Assembly (NCBI GenBank): GCA_913055685.1
Contig: CAJXKC010000002.1
Coordinates: 310,001-374,000, forward strand
Source: an uncultured Flavobacteriales bacterium
Lineage (GTDB): Bacteria; Bacteroidota; Bacteroidia; Flavobacteriales; Schleiferiaceae
DNA: 64,000 nucleotides
Direction: 5' to 3'
The translations under genes were made by a program, and so were the position numbers. The notes below the pieces were generated by a model that searched no databases, was not told the DNA's origin, and saw only the letters and a list, made by a program, of their open reading frames with translations. The first letter of the stretch is position 1. Every line of letters begins with the position of its first letter. Below are positions 1 through 7,728 of the stretch, one piece after another.

Positions 1-1
1 T

Positions 2-475
2 GTTGTTCAAGTTACTGGTGCAGCTCCAGAAGGCATTGCTCCACTAGAAGACGTGAAAGACGATGTACGTGATGCAGTTATTGCAGAGAAGAAAGCCGCT
101 CAGCTTACTAAAAAGATGGAAGAGGCAATGGCTGCTAACGGCGAAATTGAAGCCGTAGCGGGTGCCTTATCCCTTAGTGTAAAGAACCAAGGAATGAATT
201 TTGCGACTTCTAATTTGCAGGGCTATGGTTCAGAGCCAGTGGTAATTGGTCGTGCATCTAGCTTAGAAATTGGTCAGACTGCTGGTCCAATCGTTGGTGA
301 TAGAGGCGTGTACCTAATTAAAGTTTCTGCTCGTAATCCTGCTGCCGAACTTCAGTCTTATGAGTCAGAGCAAATTCGTATCGAAACTAATATTGCGAAT
401 GAGGCGCCAACCAAAGTATTGGAGTCACTTAAGAATTCTGCTAAGGTGGTAGATAATCGCCGCAAGTTCTTCTAA
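2..475 (+). CDS. Peptidyl-prolyl isomerase, C-terminal part (PpiD/SurA-like), truncated by window edge
   Basis: The reading frame is open from base 2, so only the C-terminal ~157 residues are present; the GTG at 53 is internal. The visible part shows alternating coiled segments rich in Lys/Glu, a short parvulin-like stretch ending GDRGVYLIKV, and a helical tail ending in NRRKFF. This matches the C-terminal region of Bacteroidota PpiD/SurA-type folding factors, which sit in the inner membrane or periplasm and help outer-membrane proteins fold. The catalytic parvulin domain and any membrane anchor lie outside the window, so the assignment rests on weak tail similarity. An intrinsic terminator follows 20 bases after the stop, so this is the last gene of its transcript. 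Confidence 0.6.
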   Translation, partial: VVQVTGAAPEGIAPLEDVKDDVRDAVIAEKKAAQLTKKMEEAMAANGEIEAVAGALSLSVKNQGMNFATSNLQGYGSEPVVIGRASSLEIGQTAGPIVGDRGVYLIKVSARNPAAELQSYESEQIRIETNIANEAPTKVLESLKNSAKVVDNRRKFF

Positions 476-495
476 TATAGATCGAAAAGATTAAG

Positions 496-524
496 AAAAG
501 GCTGTCCTTAGGGCAGCCTTTTTT
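496..524 (+). terminator. Intrinsic terminator after the isomerase gene
   Basis: Arms AAAAGGCTG (496-504) and CAGCCTTTT (514-522) pair, extended by CC/GG around a short TTA loop, and are followed by a T-run. It closes the transcript entering from the left edge. Confidence 0.85.
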
Positions 525-557
525 GTTTTTGGTCCTTTCACTATACCAGGTAGATAT

Positions 558-565
558 TACATTTG
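558..565 (+). promoter_or_regulatory. Bacteroidota -7 promoter box (TACATTTG) for the S46 peptidase
   Basis: An exact match to TAnnTTTG lies 22 bases before the ATG of the S46 peptidase, just after the preceding terminator. A TTTTTG run at 526-531 is the only -33 candidate, but the 26-base spacer is longer than usual. Confidence 0.45.
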
Positions 566-587
566 TGGACCTTAGAAAATTAGACTG

Positions 588-2804
588 ATGAAAAAGTATG
601 TTGTTTTAATCCTAAGCGTTGGATTGAGCCTGGGCGCTATCGCCAAAGAAGGCATGTGGTTACCCCAATTAATTGCGCAACTCAATTACGATGAGATGCA
701 AAGAATGGGATTACAGATTAGTGCCGAAGATATTTACAGTGTAAATCAGAGCTCCTTGAAAGATGCTATAGTGCATTTTAACGGTGGCTGTACGGCCGAG
801 CTAATCAGTAATAAGGGTTTATTACTTACCAATCATCACTGTGGCTATAGCCAGATTCAGAAGCATTCAAGTTTAGAGCATAATTACCTTAAAGATGGTT
901 TTTGGGCGCAAACCTTGGCAGAAGAAAAACCCAACCCTGGTCTATATGCGGCGATTATAGATCGTTTAGAAGATGTAAGTAACCAAGTATTAGCAGGAAC
1001 TAATCAGAGTCAGGTTACCGAAAAGAGAGATTCAATTATCAATGCAAATATTAAGGGCTTACTAGCTAAGCTCAAAGAAGAGAATCCCGCTTTAAGCTAT
1101 GAGGTGAAGGATTTCTTTTACGGGAATCAATACATCCTTATTGCAAAGAAAATTTTTAATGACGTTCGCTTAGTAGGGGCACCTCCTAGCAGTATTGGCA
1201 AGTATGGAGCAGATACCGACAACTGGGTCTGGCCCCGTCATACAGGCGACTTTTCAGTTTTCAGAGTCTATGCGAACCCCGATAATCAGCCGGCAAACTA
1301 TTCTGAGGAGAATGTTCCTTATCAGCCAGCCCAACATTTAAAAGTGAACATTGCGGGAGTAGAAGAGGGTGATTTTACCATGGTATATGGTTTCCCAGGA
1401 AGTACGCAACAATATTTGCCGGCTGCCGAAGTGGAAAATATTATTGAGGTTTATAATCCTGCTCGCATTGCGGTTCGAGACGAAATCTTGAGCATTCTCG
1501 ATGCAAAAATGCGGGTCGATGAAGCTACTCGATTACGTTATGCAAGCAAATATGCGCGTATCAGCAACAGCTGGAAACGTTGGAAGGGTGAAATTTTAGG
1601 GATTGCCAGAACCGATGCTATCGCTAAGCTTAAGGAGGAAGAAGCGGCTTTCAAAATGGCCTCTAAGTCAAATCCTAAGCTTAAGGGTAAGGAAAGTTTA
1701 GTTACTGAATTGGCTGACTTGTACAAGAAAAGAATGCCCTTAAGCCTGGAGCGTTTCCATTATATTGAAGTAGGTTATTTCGGAATCGAATCGTTCCGAT
1801 ATGCCTTGGGTTTTGGCGCTCTTATAGCTGCTGCTGAGGAGGGAGATGAAGCGGCCTTAACTAAGGCGGCGGAGCAAGCGGCTAAAAGGTATCAGTCCTT
1901 TATGAAGGATTATGAGTATCAGCTAGATCTGCAGGTTGCACAAGCCATACTTCCCATGTATTTAGACGCGGTGAGTACCGATTTACCTGATATTATTGCC
2001 GATTTAAAGGGGGAGGATGCCGAAGACCGTCAAGAGGAAATCGAGGATTTCTTCGAGGATGCTCTGTTCTTGCATGCTGGCTTCGAGGAGAAGGTTTTAG
2101 ACAATCCTAAATCTATGGCTAAGAAAATTGCCAAATCTGAGCTTTATCAATTATCCAGAGCGATGTATGATCATTATTTTGCTGTCATCGCTGCGGGTCT
2201 GAGTGAATATGAATCGGCTATAAAAAGTAAGCAAGCCGAATATGTGGCAGCTTTACCAATTGCGTTTCCTGAGAAGCCTTTTTATCCCGATGCGAATTCT
2301 ACTTTAAGAGTTGCCTATGGTCAGGTTAAAGGTTATGAAGCTAAGGATGCCGTAGAGTACAATCACCAAACTTATTTAAGTGGGGTTATCGAAAAATATG
2401 TTCCAGGTGATTATGAATTTGACTTACCCCAAAAGTTGATCGACTTGTACGAGTCGAAAGACTTTGGTCCTTATGCAAATGAGGAGGGGAAAATGCCAGT
2501 ATGTTTTGTGGCTACCAATCACACTACTGGTGGCAACTCAGGCTCACCGGTTTTAAACGCTAAAGGAGAACTTATCGGTCTCAACTTCGATCGCGCTTGG
2601 GACGGAGTAATGAGTGATATGTATTTCGATAAATCTATCTGTCGCAATGTAATGGTAGATTTACGCTACGTATTGTTTATCATCGATAAACTAGGGGGCG
2701 CTCACTATTTAGTGGAGGAAATGGACCTAGTAACTACTCGTCCAGGTCAAGATGAGGATAGCAAAGAAGAAGGCACTCAGCAAAATTTACCCCAAGCAGG
2801 GTAA
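588..2804 (+). CDS. dpp11: S46 family dipeptidyl-peptidase, DPP11-type (Asp/Glu-specific)
   Basis: A 738-residue secreted exopeptidase that removes dipeptides from the N-terminus of peptides, feeding peptide carbon to the cell. A signal peptide (residues 1-19, cleavage after AIA) sends it to the periplasm. The S46 chymotrypsin-like triad is visible: His84 in TNHHCG, Asp221 in RHTGDFS and Ser651 in GGNSGSP, at near-identical spacing to Porphyromonas DPP11 (His85, Asp227, Ser655). Arg669, 18 residues after the catalytic serine (LNFDRAWDG), is at the position where Arg marks Asp/Glu-specific DPP11 and Gly marks DPP7. The central ~300 residues are the helical lid. The last ~25 residues are a charged, low-complexity tail and not a T9SS domain. 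It is monocistronic, bounded by its own promoter box and terminator. Confidence 0.93.
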   Translation: MKKYVVLILSVGLSLGAIAKEGMWLPQLIAQLNYDEMQRMGLQISAEDIYSVNQSSLKDAIVHFNGGCTAELISNKGLLLTNHHCGYSQIQKHSSLEHNYLKDGFWAQTLAEEKPNPGLYAAIIDRLEDVSNQVLAGTNQSQVTEKRDSIINANIKGLLAKLKEENPALSYEVKDFFYGNQYILIAKKIFNDVRLVGAPPSSIGKYGADTDNWVWPRHTGDFSVFRVYANPDNQPANYSEENVPYQPAQHLKVNIAGVEEGDFTMVYGFPGSTQQYLPAAEVENIIEVYNPARIAVRDEILSILDAKMRVDEATRLRYASKYARISNSWKRWKGEILGIARTDAIAKLKEEEAAFKMASKSNPKLKGKESLVTELADLYKKRMPLSLERFHYIEVGYFGIESFRYALGFGALIAAAEEGDEAALTKAAEQAAKRYQSFMKDYEYQLDLQVAQAILPMYLDAVSTDLPDIIADLKGEDAEDRQEEIEDFFEDALFLHAGFEEKVLDNPKSMAKKIAKSELYQLSRAMYDHYFAVIAAGLSEYESAIKSKQAEYVAALPIAFPEKPFYPDANSTLRVAYGQVKGYEAKDAVEYNHQTYLSGVIEKYVPGDYEFDLPQKLIDLYESKDFGPYANEEGKMPVCFVATNHTTGGNSGSPVLNAKGELIGLNFDRAWDGVMSDMYFDKSICRNVMVDLRYVLFIIDKLGGAHYLVEEMDLVTTRPGQDEDSKEEGTQQNLPQAG

Positions 2805-2824
2805 ATGATAAATTCTTAAAGTAT

Positions 2825-2862
2825 AAGCCCCGACTAATCTTAAAATTGGTCGGGGCTTTTTT
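2825..2862 (+). terminator. Intrinsic terminator after the S46 peptidase
   Basis: A ten-base-pair stem AAGCCCCGAC (2825-2834) / GTCGGGGCTT (2849-2858) is followed by a run of T. It lies between two convergent genes; the T-run favours plus-strand use. Confidence 0.88.
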
Positions 2863-2865
2863 ATT

Positions 2866-3501
2866 TTAAACTCGCTCTTTAATCTGTTGTAAATTGGCTT
2901 CAAGCTCTTCACCGTTCAGGTAACCACGGGCTAAGAAAAAGGCTTTATCCTTTTCTTGGTAAACTAGCGACGGAAAACCTTGAATGCCCCAAGACTTTAC
3001 AATTTGAAATTCCTGTTTTACCAATTCTAGGCGGTCTTTATCAACCATTAATTTCATGAAGTCCGCGCTATTCATGCCAAAGTCCTCTGCGCAATGTCCG
3101 TAGGTTTTGGCTGCGCTTGGCTCTAGGCCTTCTTGGTATATGGCTTCTTGCATACGCTTTGCGAAGGCTATGGTATTATCCGGTTGATAAGTGCGGAAAG
3201 CAGCCATTGCCAATGCGCCAGGCAAGGAACTCAGTACAGCGCTTCCTTCTTCTAGCATTTGGTAAAATTCGTCGCCAAATTTTCGGCCACTAAGCTCAGA
3301 AACCCTTTTAAAACCATCCTTAATAGAAGCAGGTAGGTCTCCAATCGGACCTTCCTGTTCGCCCAGAACCATTCCGCCGGACATTACTCTAAATTCGAAT
3401 TCATCCTTATGTTCTTCATAAAACTTATGGATCACTGGACTAAAGCCATAACACCAAGAACATAGAACATCGTAGATATAATAAACAACTGGTCTTTCCA
3501 T
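2866..3501 (-). CDS. DsbA-family thioredoxin-fold protein (COG3531-like)
   Basis: A 211-residue cytoplasmic protein without signal peptide. The thioredoxin fold carries a CxxC redox motif, Cys14-Ser-Trp-Cys17 in VLCSWCYGF, after the first beta strand. A helical insertion fills residues ~60-150, and the cis-proline loop appears as GFPSLV near residue 180. These features place it with the FrnE/COG3531 predicted dithiol oxidoreductases and not with periplasmic DsbA. The physiological substrate is not known; in this family it is thought to be cytosolic disulfide handling or stress defence. It is transcribed alone, converging on the S46 peptidase. Confidence 0.82.
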   Translation of the reverse strand: MERPVVYYIYDVLCSWCYGFSPVIHKFYEEHKDEFEFRVMSGGMVLGEQEGPIGDLPASIKDGFKRVSELSGRKFGDEFYQMLEEGSAVLSSLPGALAMAAFRTYQPDNTIAFAKRMQEAIYQEGLEPSAAKTYGHCAEDFGMNSADFMKLMVDKDRLELVKQEFQIVKSWGIQGFPSLVYQEKDKAFFLARGYLNGEELEANLQQIKERV

Positions 3502-3517
3502 AATTTAAGATCTGCTG

Positions 3518-3525
3518 CAAAATTA
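3518..3525 (-). promoter_or_regulatory. -7 promoter box for the DsbA-like gene
   Basis: The plus strand reads CAAAATTA, which is TAATTTTG on the minus strand, an exact TAnnTTTG match 17 bases upstream of the ATG. Confidence 0.4.
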
Positions 3526-3574
3526 GCGCTTTTAAAGCCGTTAGAAGGTTCAATTAATGAGGGTATAGAGAGAA

Positions 3575-3775
3575 CTAAAGACCTAAATCTTTGATTAATT
3601 CACTTACCTCCATTTCCGTGTCCCTTAGCTTGGCATGACAAAGCTTTAGGAGTTCTGAGGCCCTTTTAACTTTAGCACTTAGATCATCAACAGAGATATC
3701 ATCGGCCTGCAGGTCGGCCATAATAATCTGCAATTCGGCAAAAGCCTGGTCATAGTTCAACTCTTTTTTAGCCAT
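3575..3775 (-). CDS. xseB: Exodeoxyribonuclease VII small subunit
   Basis: A 66-residue helical protein that binds the long C-terminal helices of XseA to form exonuclease VII, which degrades single-stranded DNA in both directions during repair. It has the XseB pattern: YDQAFAELQIIMADLQ, then VDDLSAKVKRASELLKLCHAKL, then a short tail. The ATG at 3775 is chosen over a TTG three codons upstream because it gives the usual N-terminus MAKKELNYDQAF. It overlaps the end of xseA by 8 bases, implying translational coupling that would keep subunit stoichiometry. Confidence 0.92.
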   Translation of the reverse strand: MAKKELNYDQAFAELQIIMADLQADDISVDDLSAKVKRASELLKLCHAKLRDTEMEVSELIKDLGL

Positions 3776-5156
3776 TCTTTTCAATTTTAATTATTTCGGA
3801 AATAATCTTTCCTCTTTCCAATTCTGTTTCAATTTGGTCACCCAGGACAAGGTTTTCCGTATTTCGAATACTTTGGTTTTCCTTACGGGTAATGCTAAAG
3901 CCTCGTTTTAAAGTTTGTTTGGGACTTAAGATTTCAAGGGTTTGTTTAAGATTATCGAGCTGCCCTAACCTTTGGTTAAACTGCATTTGGGCAAAAAGCT
4001 CTATCCGTTCTTGTACAAGGGTTAAGGCGGGTCGATAGGATTCGCGGATTAGCTGCAAAGGTTTATGCTTTAAGCTTTCGCTGATGCGATCTAAAGCCTG
4101 CTCTTCCTCCTTCATTTTTGAGCTTATGCCTCGAATTAGGCCATTAGCATGCTGATGCACATATCCTCTTTGAATTTCAAGAATTACTTGTGGTTTGCTT
4201 TTTAACAGGTTTTGAAAGTCCTGTAATTCTAACTTATGCGTATGCAGTAAATCTATTGCTAAGGCTGCTATCGATTGGTATTTCTGATTAATTTCTCTTT
4301 CGAATGCGGTCATTTTATCCAAAAGATAATCGGCAACCGCGGTAGGCGTTTTTTGGGGGGTATGCGCTACACGATCAACTAAAGTCCAGTCGCTCTCATG
4401 ACCAATCCCCGATAAAACCGGGAGGGGGCAGTTTAAAATAGCCATACACAAGCTAAGGTCATTGAAGGCGTCTAAATCTAAGCTAGATCCGCCGCCGCGA
4501 ATAAAAACTAAGCAGTCATATTTAGAAAAGTCAACCTTATTAAGCGCTTTAAGGAGGCTTTGAGGAGCATCACTGCCTTGCACTTTGGAAGGGTATAAGT
4601 CAACCAGAAATCGGTAGCCAAACTCATTTTCACTTAAATGTTGCATGAAATCCTTAAGCGCCGCCGCTTCAGCTGAGCTTATTAGGGCTATTTTCTGCCA
4701 CACTGGCGATTCTTCCAGCGAGCGGTTCGCTTCGATGCGGCCACTGGCCTCCAATTTCTTTAAATTAGCTTGCCTTCTTTTTTCAAGTTCACCCAGACTG
4801 TAATTAAGATCTATGTCCTTTACAATAAGTTTTAGTCCGTAAACAGGATGAAAATCTACCAATACTCGAATAACTAGATCCTGACCCTTTTGCAGTAAGC
4901 TAGGGAGGTTTTGAGTCAGCTGTTGGGCCAAAACCTCATAATCAGCTTTCCAAAGCACCGCCGCCATACTTGCTAAGCGCAAACCATCTTTTTCCTCCAC
5001 CAAGCTTAAGTACCGATGGCCGGAGGAAGAGGCACTAATCTCCGCTATTTCCGCTTTTACCCAGTAAGATTGCTCTCCTAATTCTCTCTGAAACAATCCC
5101 TGGATTGCGGTGGCAAGCTTTTGTAGTCTAAATATTTTGCGCTGCGGTGAAGACAT
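3768..5156 (-). CDS. xseA: Exodeoxyribonuclease VII large subunit
   Basis: The 462-residue catalytic subunit of exonuclease VII, a Mg-dependent single-strand nuclease of repair and recombination. An N-terminal OB fold (~10-105) precedes the catalytic core. The family signature is clear: FIRGGGSSLDLDAFNDLSL, then LPVLSGIGHESDWTLVDRVA, then TPTAVADYL. The C-terminal ~150 residues are long helices that dock XseB. Length equals the E. coli protein (456). The ATG is supported by a -7 promoter box ending only four bases upstream, so the message would be leaderless or nearly so. It is followed directly by overlapping xseB. Confidence 0.95.
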   Translation of the reverse strand: MSSPQRKIFRLQKLATAIQGLFQRELGEQSYWVKAEIAEISASSSGHRYLSLVEEKDGLRLASMAAVLWKADYEVLAQQLTQNLPSLLQKGQDLVIRVLVDFHPVYGLKLIVKDIDLNYSLGELEKRRQANLKKLEASGRIEANRSLEESPVWQKIALISSAEAAALKDFMQHLSENEFGYRFLVDLYPSKVQGSDAPQSLLKALNKVDFSKYDCLVFIRGGGSSLDLDAFNDLSLCMAILNCPLPVLSGIGHESDWTLVDRVAHTPQKTPTAVADYLLDKMTAFEREINQKYQSIAALAIDLLHTHKLELQDFQNLLKSKPQVILEIQRGYVHQHANGLIRGISSKMKEEEQALDRISESLKHKPLQLIRESYRPALTLVQERIELFAQMQFNQRLGQLDNLKQTLEILSPKQTLKRGFSITRKENQSIRNTENLVLGDQIETELERGKIISEIIKIEKNG

Positions 5157-5160
5157 AAGG

Positions 5161-5168
5161 CAAAGGTA
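5161..5168 (-). promoter_or_regulatory. -7 promoter box abutting the xseA start codon
   Basis: CAAAGGTA on the plus strand is TACCTTTG on the minus strand, an exact TAnnTTTG. Only four bases separate it from the xseA ATG, so transcription probably begins at or next to the start codon. Confidence 0.5.
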
Positions 5169-5241
5169 TTGTTTAGGTGAATGCTGCCTAAGCCTTGTCC
5201 TTAATAGGCATTTAAAAAATTCTTAGTCATTTAAAATCAGG

Positions 5242-5275
5242 GGTTTTTTGGCCTTGGAATAAAGCTCTACTTTTG
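5242..5275 (+). promoter_or_regulatory. Promoter for the SulP transporter (TTTG - 17 - TACTTTTG)
   Basis: TACTTTTG (5268-5275) matches TAnnTTTG, and a TTTTTTG run ending at 5250 gives a -33 element with a 17-base spacer. It lies 18 bases before the ATG at 5294 and argues against the earlier TTG at 5273 as the start. Confidence 0.55.
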
Positions 5276-5293
5276 CGCCCTTTTGAAATTGTG

Positions 5294-6886
5294 ATGAAAG
5301 AGTTTATCCGTAAACAAGGGGCCAATGCCCGTAACGATATTTTTAGTGGTTTAACCGTAGCCCTTGCTTTAGTTCCTGAAGCGGTGGCCTTCGCTTTTGT
5401 GGCCGGCGTTGATCCTTTAGTAGGCTTACACGCGGCTTTTATGATCGGTTTAATCACCGCTATTTTTGGGGGGCGTCCGGGTATGATTTCTGGTGCCACT
5501 GGTGCATTGGCGGTAGTAATGGTAAACTTAGTAGCGGAAGGAAATGCCTTGGGGGCAGATGGCGAGCAATTGGGACTTTACTATCTCTTTGCCGCCGTAA
5601 TTTTAATGGGTCTTATCCAAATGCTGGTAGGTGCTTTAAAATTGGGCAAATTCGTGCGGCTAATACCTCATCCGGTTATGATGGGTTTTGTAAACGGTCT
5701 GGCCATAGTAATTTTCTTATCCCAATTAGGAATGTTTACCGAGCGCATAGCCGGTGAGAAAGTGTGGCTAAGCGGAAGTCCTTTGTTTTGGATGTTAGCC
5801 TTGGTAGCGCTAACCATGGCGCTTATTCATTTTCTACCATCTTTAAACAAGAAAATTCCCGCTGCCTTGGTGGCTATTCTAGCGGTTTCTGCTATTGCAA
5901 TTTTTAGCGGTTTAGATGTGGCCACGGTAGGAAGCTTTATACGACAAGGCGGTGGAAGCGGTTTGCAAGGTGGCTTACCAGAGTTTCAATGGGCTATTTG
6001 GGATAAAGTTCCCTTCACTTGGGAAACCCTATCTTTTATTGGTCCCTATGCCATAATATTAGCCGCCATCGGCTTAATCGAGTCATTAATGACCTTAAAT
6101 CTTATTGATGAGCTTACCGAAACCCGTGGTAGTTCCAACCGCGAGTGTTTAGCTCAGGGTGGGGCCAATATTGTTACCGGTTTATTTGGCGGAATGGGCG
6201 GCTGCGCTATGATTGGTCAGTCGATTATTAATATTAAAGGTGGCGGTAGAACTAGACTTTCGGGGATAGTAGCCGCAGTAACCTTGTTGATTTTCATCTT
6301 ATTTGCCGCTCCTTTAATTGAGCAGGTTCCTATTGCCGCTTTAGTTGGGGTAATGTTTATGGTGGTAATTGGCACCTTCGCCTGGAGTAGTTTCCGTATA
6401 ATGAATAAGATTCCTCTTAGTGATGCAGTGGTATTAGTAGCGGTTTCTGCCTTAACGGTAATTTACGACTTGGCTATTGCGGTAGCAGCAGGTATTGTAC
6501 TAAGTGCTTTGGTGTTTGCCTGGGAAAGCGCCAAACGCATTCGTGCCCGTAAACATCTTTTAGAGGATGGCACCAAGGTTTATGAAATCTGGGGCCCGCT
6601 CTTCTTTGGTAGCATCCAGACCTTTAAGTCAAAGTTCGACCCGACTAATGATCCCGATAAAGTAATAATCGATTTTATCGAATCTAGGGTTGTAGATCAC
6701 TCAGCTTTGGAGGCATTGTTTACCTTAGTAGAAAAGTATCAAAGCTTGGGTAAAGAGGTTAAAATTCGTCACCTAAGCTCTGAATGCCAGGACTTAATGA
6801 TTAAAGCTTCGCCCAAACTCGCTGCGGTCATTGAAGAAAATGTAGACGACCCACGCTACCACGTAATGGCGCAACTAATGCAATAG
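5294..6886 (+). CDS. SulP/SLC26-family inorganic anion transporter with STAS domain
   Basis: An inner-membrane transporter of ~530 residues. The SulP core of about 12-14 membrane segments spans residues ~15-410, beginning with the family stretch ARNDIFSGLTVALALVPEAVAFAFVAGV and including the GRPGMISGATGA loop (each read only as a family match). A cytoplasmic STAS domain occupies the last ~110 residues (KVIIDFIESRVVDHSALEAL region). Family members carry sulfate, bicarbonate, or dicarboxylates; which one cannot be told from sequence. I start at ATG 5294 (MKEFIRKQG) since the upstream TTG overlaps the -7 promoter box. cvfB follows after two bases, so the pair is probably co-transcribed. Confidence 0.9.
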   Translation: MKEFIRKQGANARNDIFSGLTVALALVPEAVAFAFVAGVDPLVGLHAAFMIGLITAIFGGRPGMISGATGALAVVMVNLVAEGNALGADGEQLGLYYLFAAVILMGLIQMLVGALKLGKFVRLIPHPVMMGFVNGLAIVIFLSQLGMFTERIAGEKVWLSGSPLFWMLALVALTMALIHFLPSLNKKIPAALVAILAVSAIAIFSGLDVATVGSFIRQGGGSGLQGGLPEFQWAIWDKVPFTWETLSFIGPYAIILAAIGLIESLMTLNLIDELTETRGSSNRECLAQGGANIVTGLFGGMGGCAMIGQSIINIKGGGRTRLSGIVAAVTLLIFILFAAPLIEQVPIAALVGVMFMVVIGTFAWSSFRIMNKIPLSDAVVLVAVSALTVIYDLAIAVAAGIVLSALVFAWESAKRIRARKHLLEDGTKVYEIWGPLFFGSIQTFKSKFDPTNDPDKVIIDFIESRVVDHSALEALFTLVEKYQSLGKEVKIRHLSSECQDLMIKASPKLAAVIEENVDDPRYHVMAQLMQ

Positions 6887-6888
6887 CA

Positions 6889-7728
6889 ATGGAATTAGGA
6901 AAAATCAACAAATTAAAAGCAGCCCGTTTTGCTCCGCAAGGCATGTATTTTACCGATGAAGACGGGAATGAAGTTCTACTTCCTAATAGCCGCTTGCCCA
7001 AAGAGCTAAAGTTAAACCAGGAGTACGAGGTTTTCGTTTATCGCGATTCACAAGAACGACTAATCGCTAGTCTGGATCTCCCTCTGGCTCAAGTAAATGA
7101 ATTTGCCGCTTTAGAGGCTAAGGAGCGGGTGCCATTCGGCGTTTTTATGGATTGGGGTCTGGATAAGCAGGTATTAGTTCCATTAAGGGAAATGCGCGAA
7201 GAGCTCGAAATTGGCGAAAAGCATGCCGTTTACTTGTACATTGATGATAAGAGTGAGCGGGTGGCGGCAAGCACGCGTTTAGAGCTTTTCTTTGACCGTG
7301 AAATAGATCACCTTCAGGAGCAGGATAGAGTAGAGGTTGTCATTTTAGAACGCAGTTCTATAGGGTATAAAGTGGCGGTTAAGAACCGCTACCAGGGAAT
7401 GCTCTACCACAATGAGATTTATCAAGAATTATCCTTAGGTCAGAAGGTGAACGCTTACATTAAAAAGCTTCGGACCGATGGAAAGGTAGATTTAATCCTT
7501 CAGCCGGAAGGCATGGACCATATCGAACCTAGCGCTCAGGCAATACTTGAGAGGCTCAAAGAAAAGGAGGGATTCTTAGCTCTACACGATAAGAGCGACC
7601 CAGCTCTAATCCAGCAGGAACTTAAGATGAGTAAGAAGACTTTCAAGAAAGCCATCGGTACACTTTATAAAAAGCGCTTAGTAGAGCTAAAAGAGGACGG
7701 TATTCATTTAATTTCCACTACGCCTTAG
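6889..7728 (+). CDS. cvfB: CvfB-like S1-domain RNA-binding protein
   Basis: A 279-residue cytoplasmic protein resembling Staphylococcus CvfB and Bacillus YitL: tandem S1-type OB folds (roughly residues 1-65, 70-135, 140-210) followed by a winged helix (~215-279). The second S1 unit carries the typical VPFGVFMDWGLDKQVLVP, and the winged helix has MSKKTFKKAIGTLYKKRLV. In Firmicutes the family affects virulence gene expression through RNA binding; its role in Bacteroidota is unknown. It starts two bases after the SulP stop, and its last 21 bases overlap the convergent ypdA gene, with no terminator between them. Confidence 0.88.
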   Translation: MELGKINKLKAARFAPQGMYFTDEDGNEVLLPNSRLPKELKLNQEYEVFVYRDSQERLIASLDLPLAQVNEFAALEAKERVPFGVFMDWGLDKQVLVPLREMREELEIGEKHAVYLYIDDKSERVAASTRLELFFDREIDHLQEQDRVEVVILERSSIGYKVAVKNRYQGMLYHNEIYQELSLGQKVNAYIKKLRTDGKVDLILQPEGMDHIEPSAQAILERLKEKEGFLALHDKSDPALIQQELKMSKKTFKKAIGTLYKKRLVELKEDGIHLISTTP

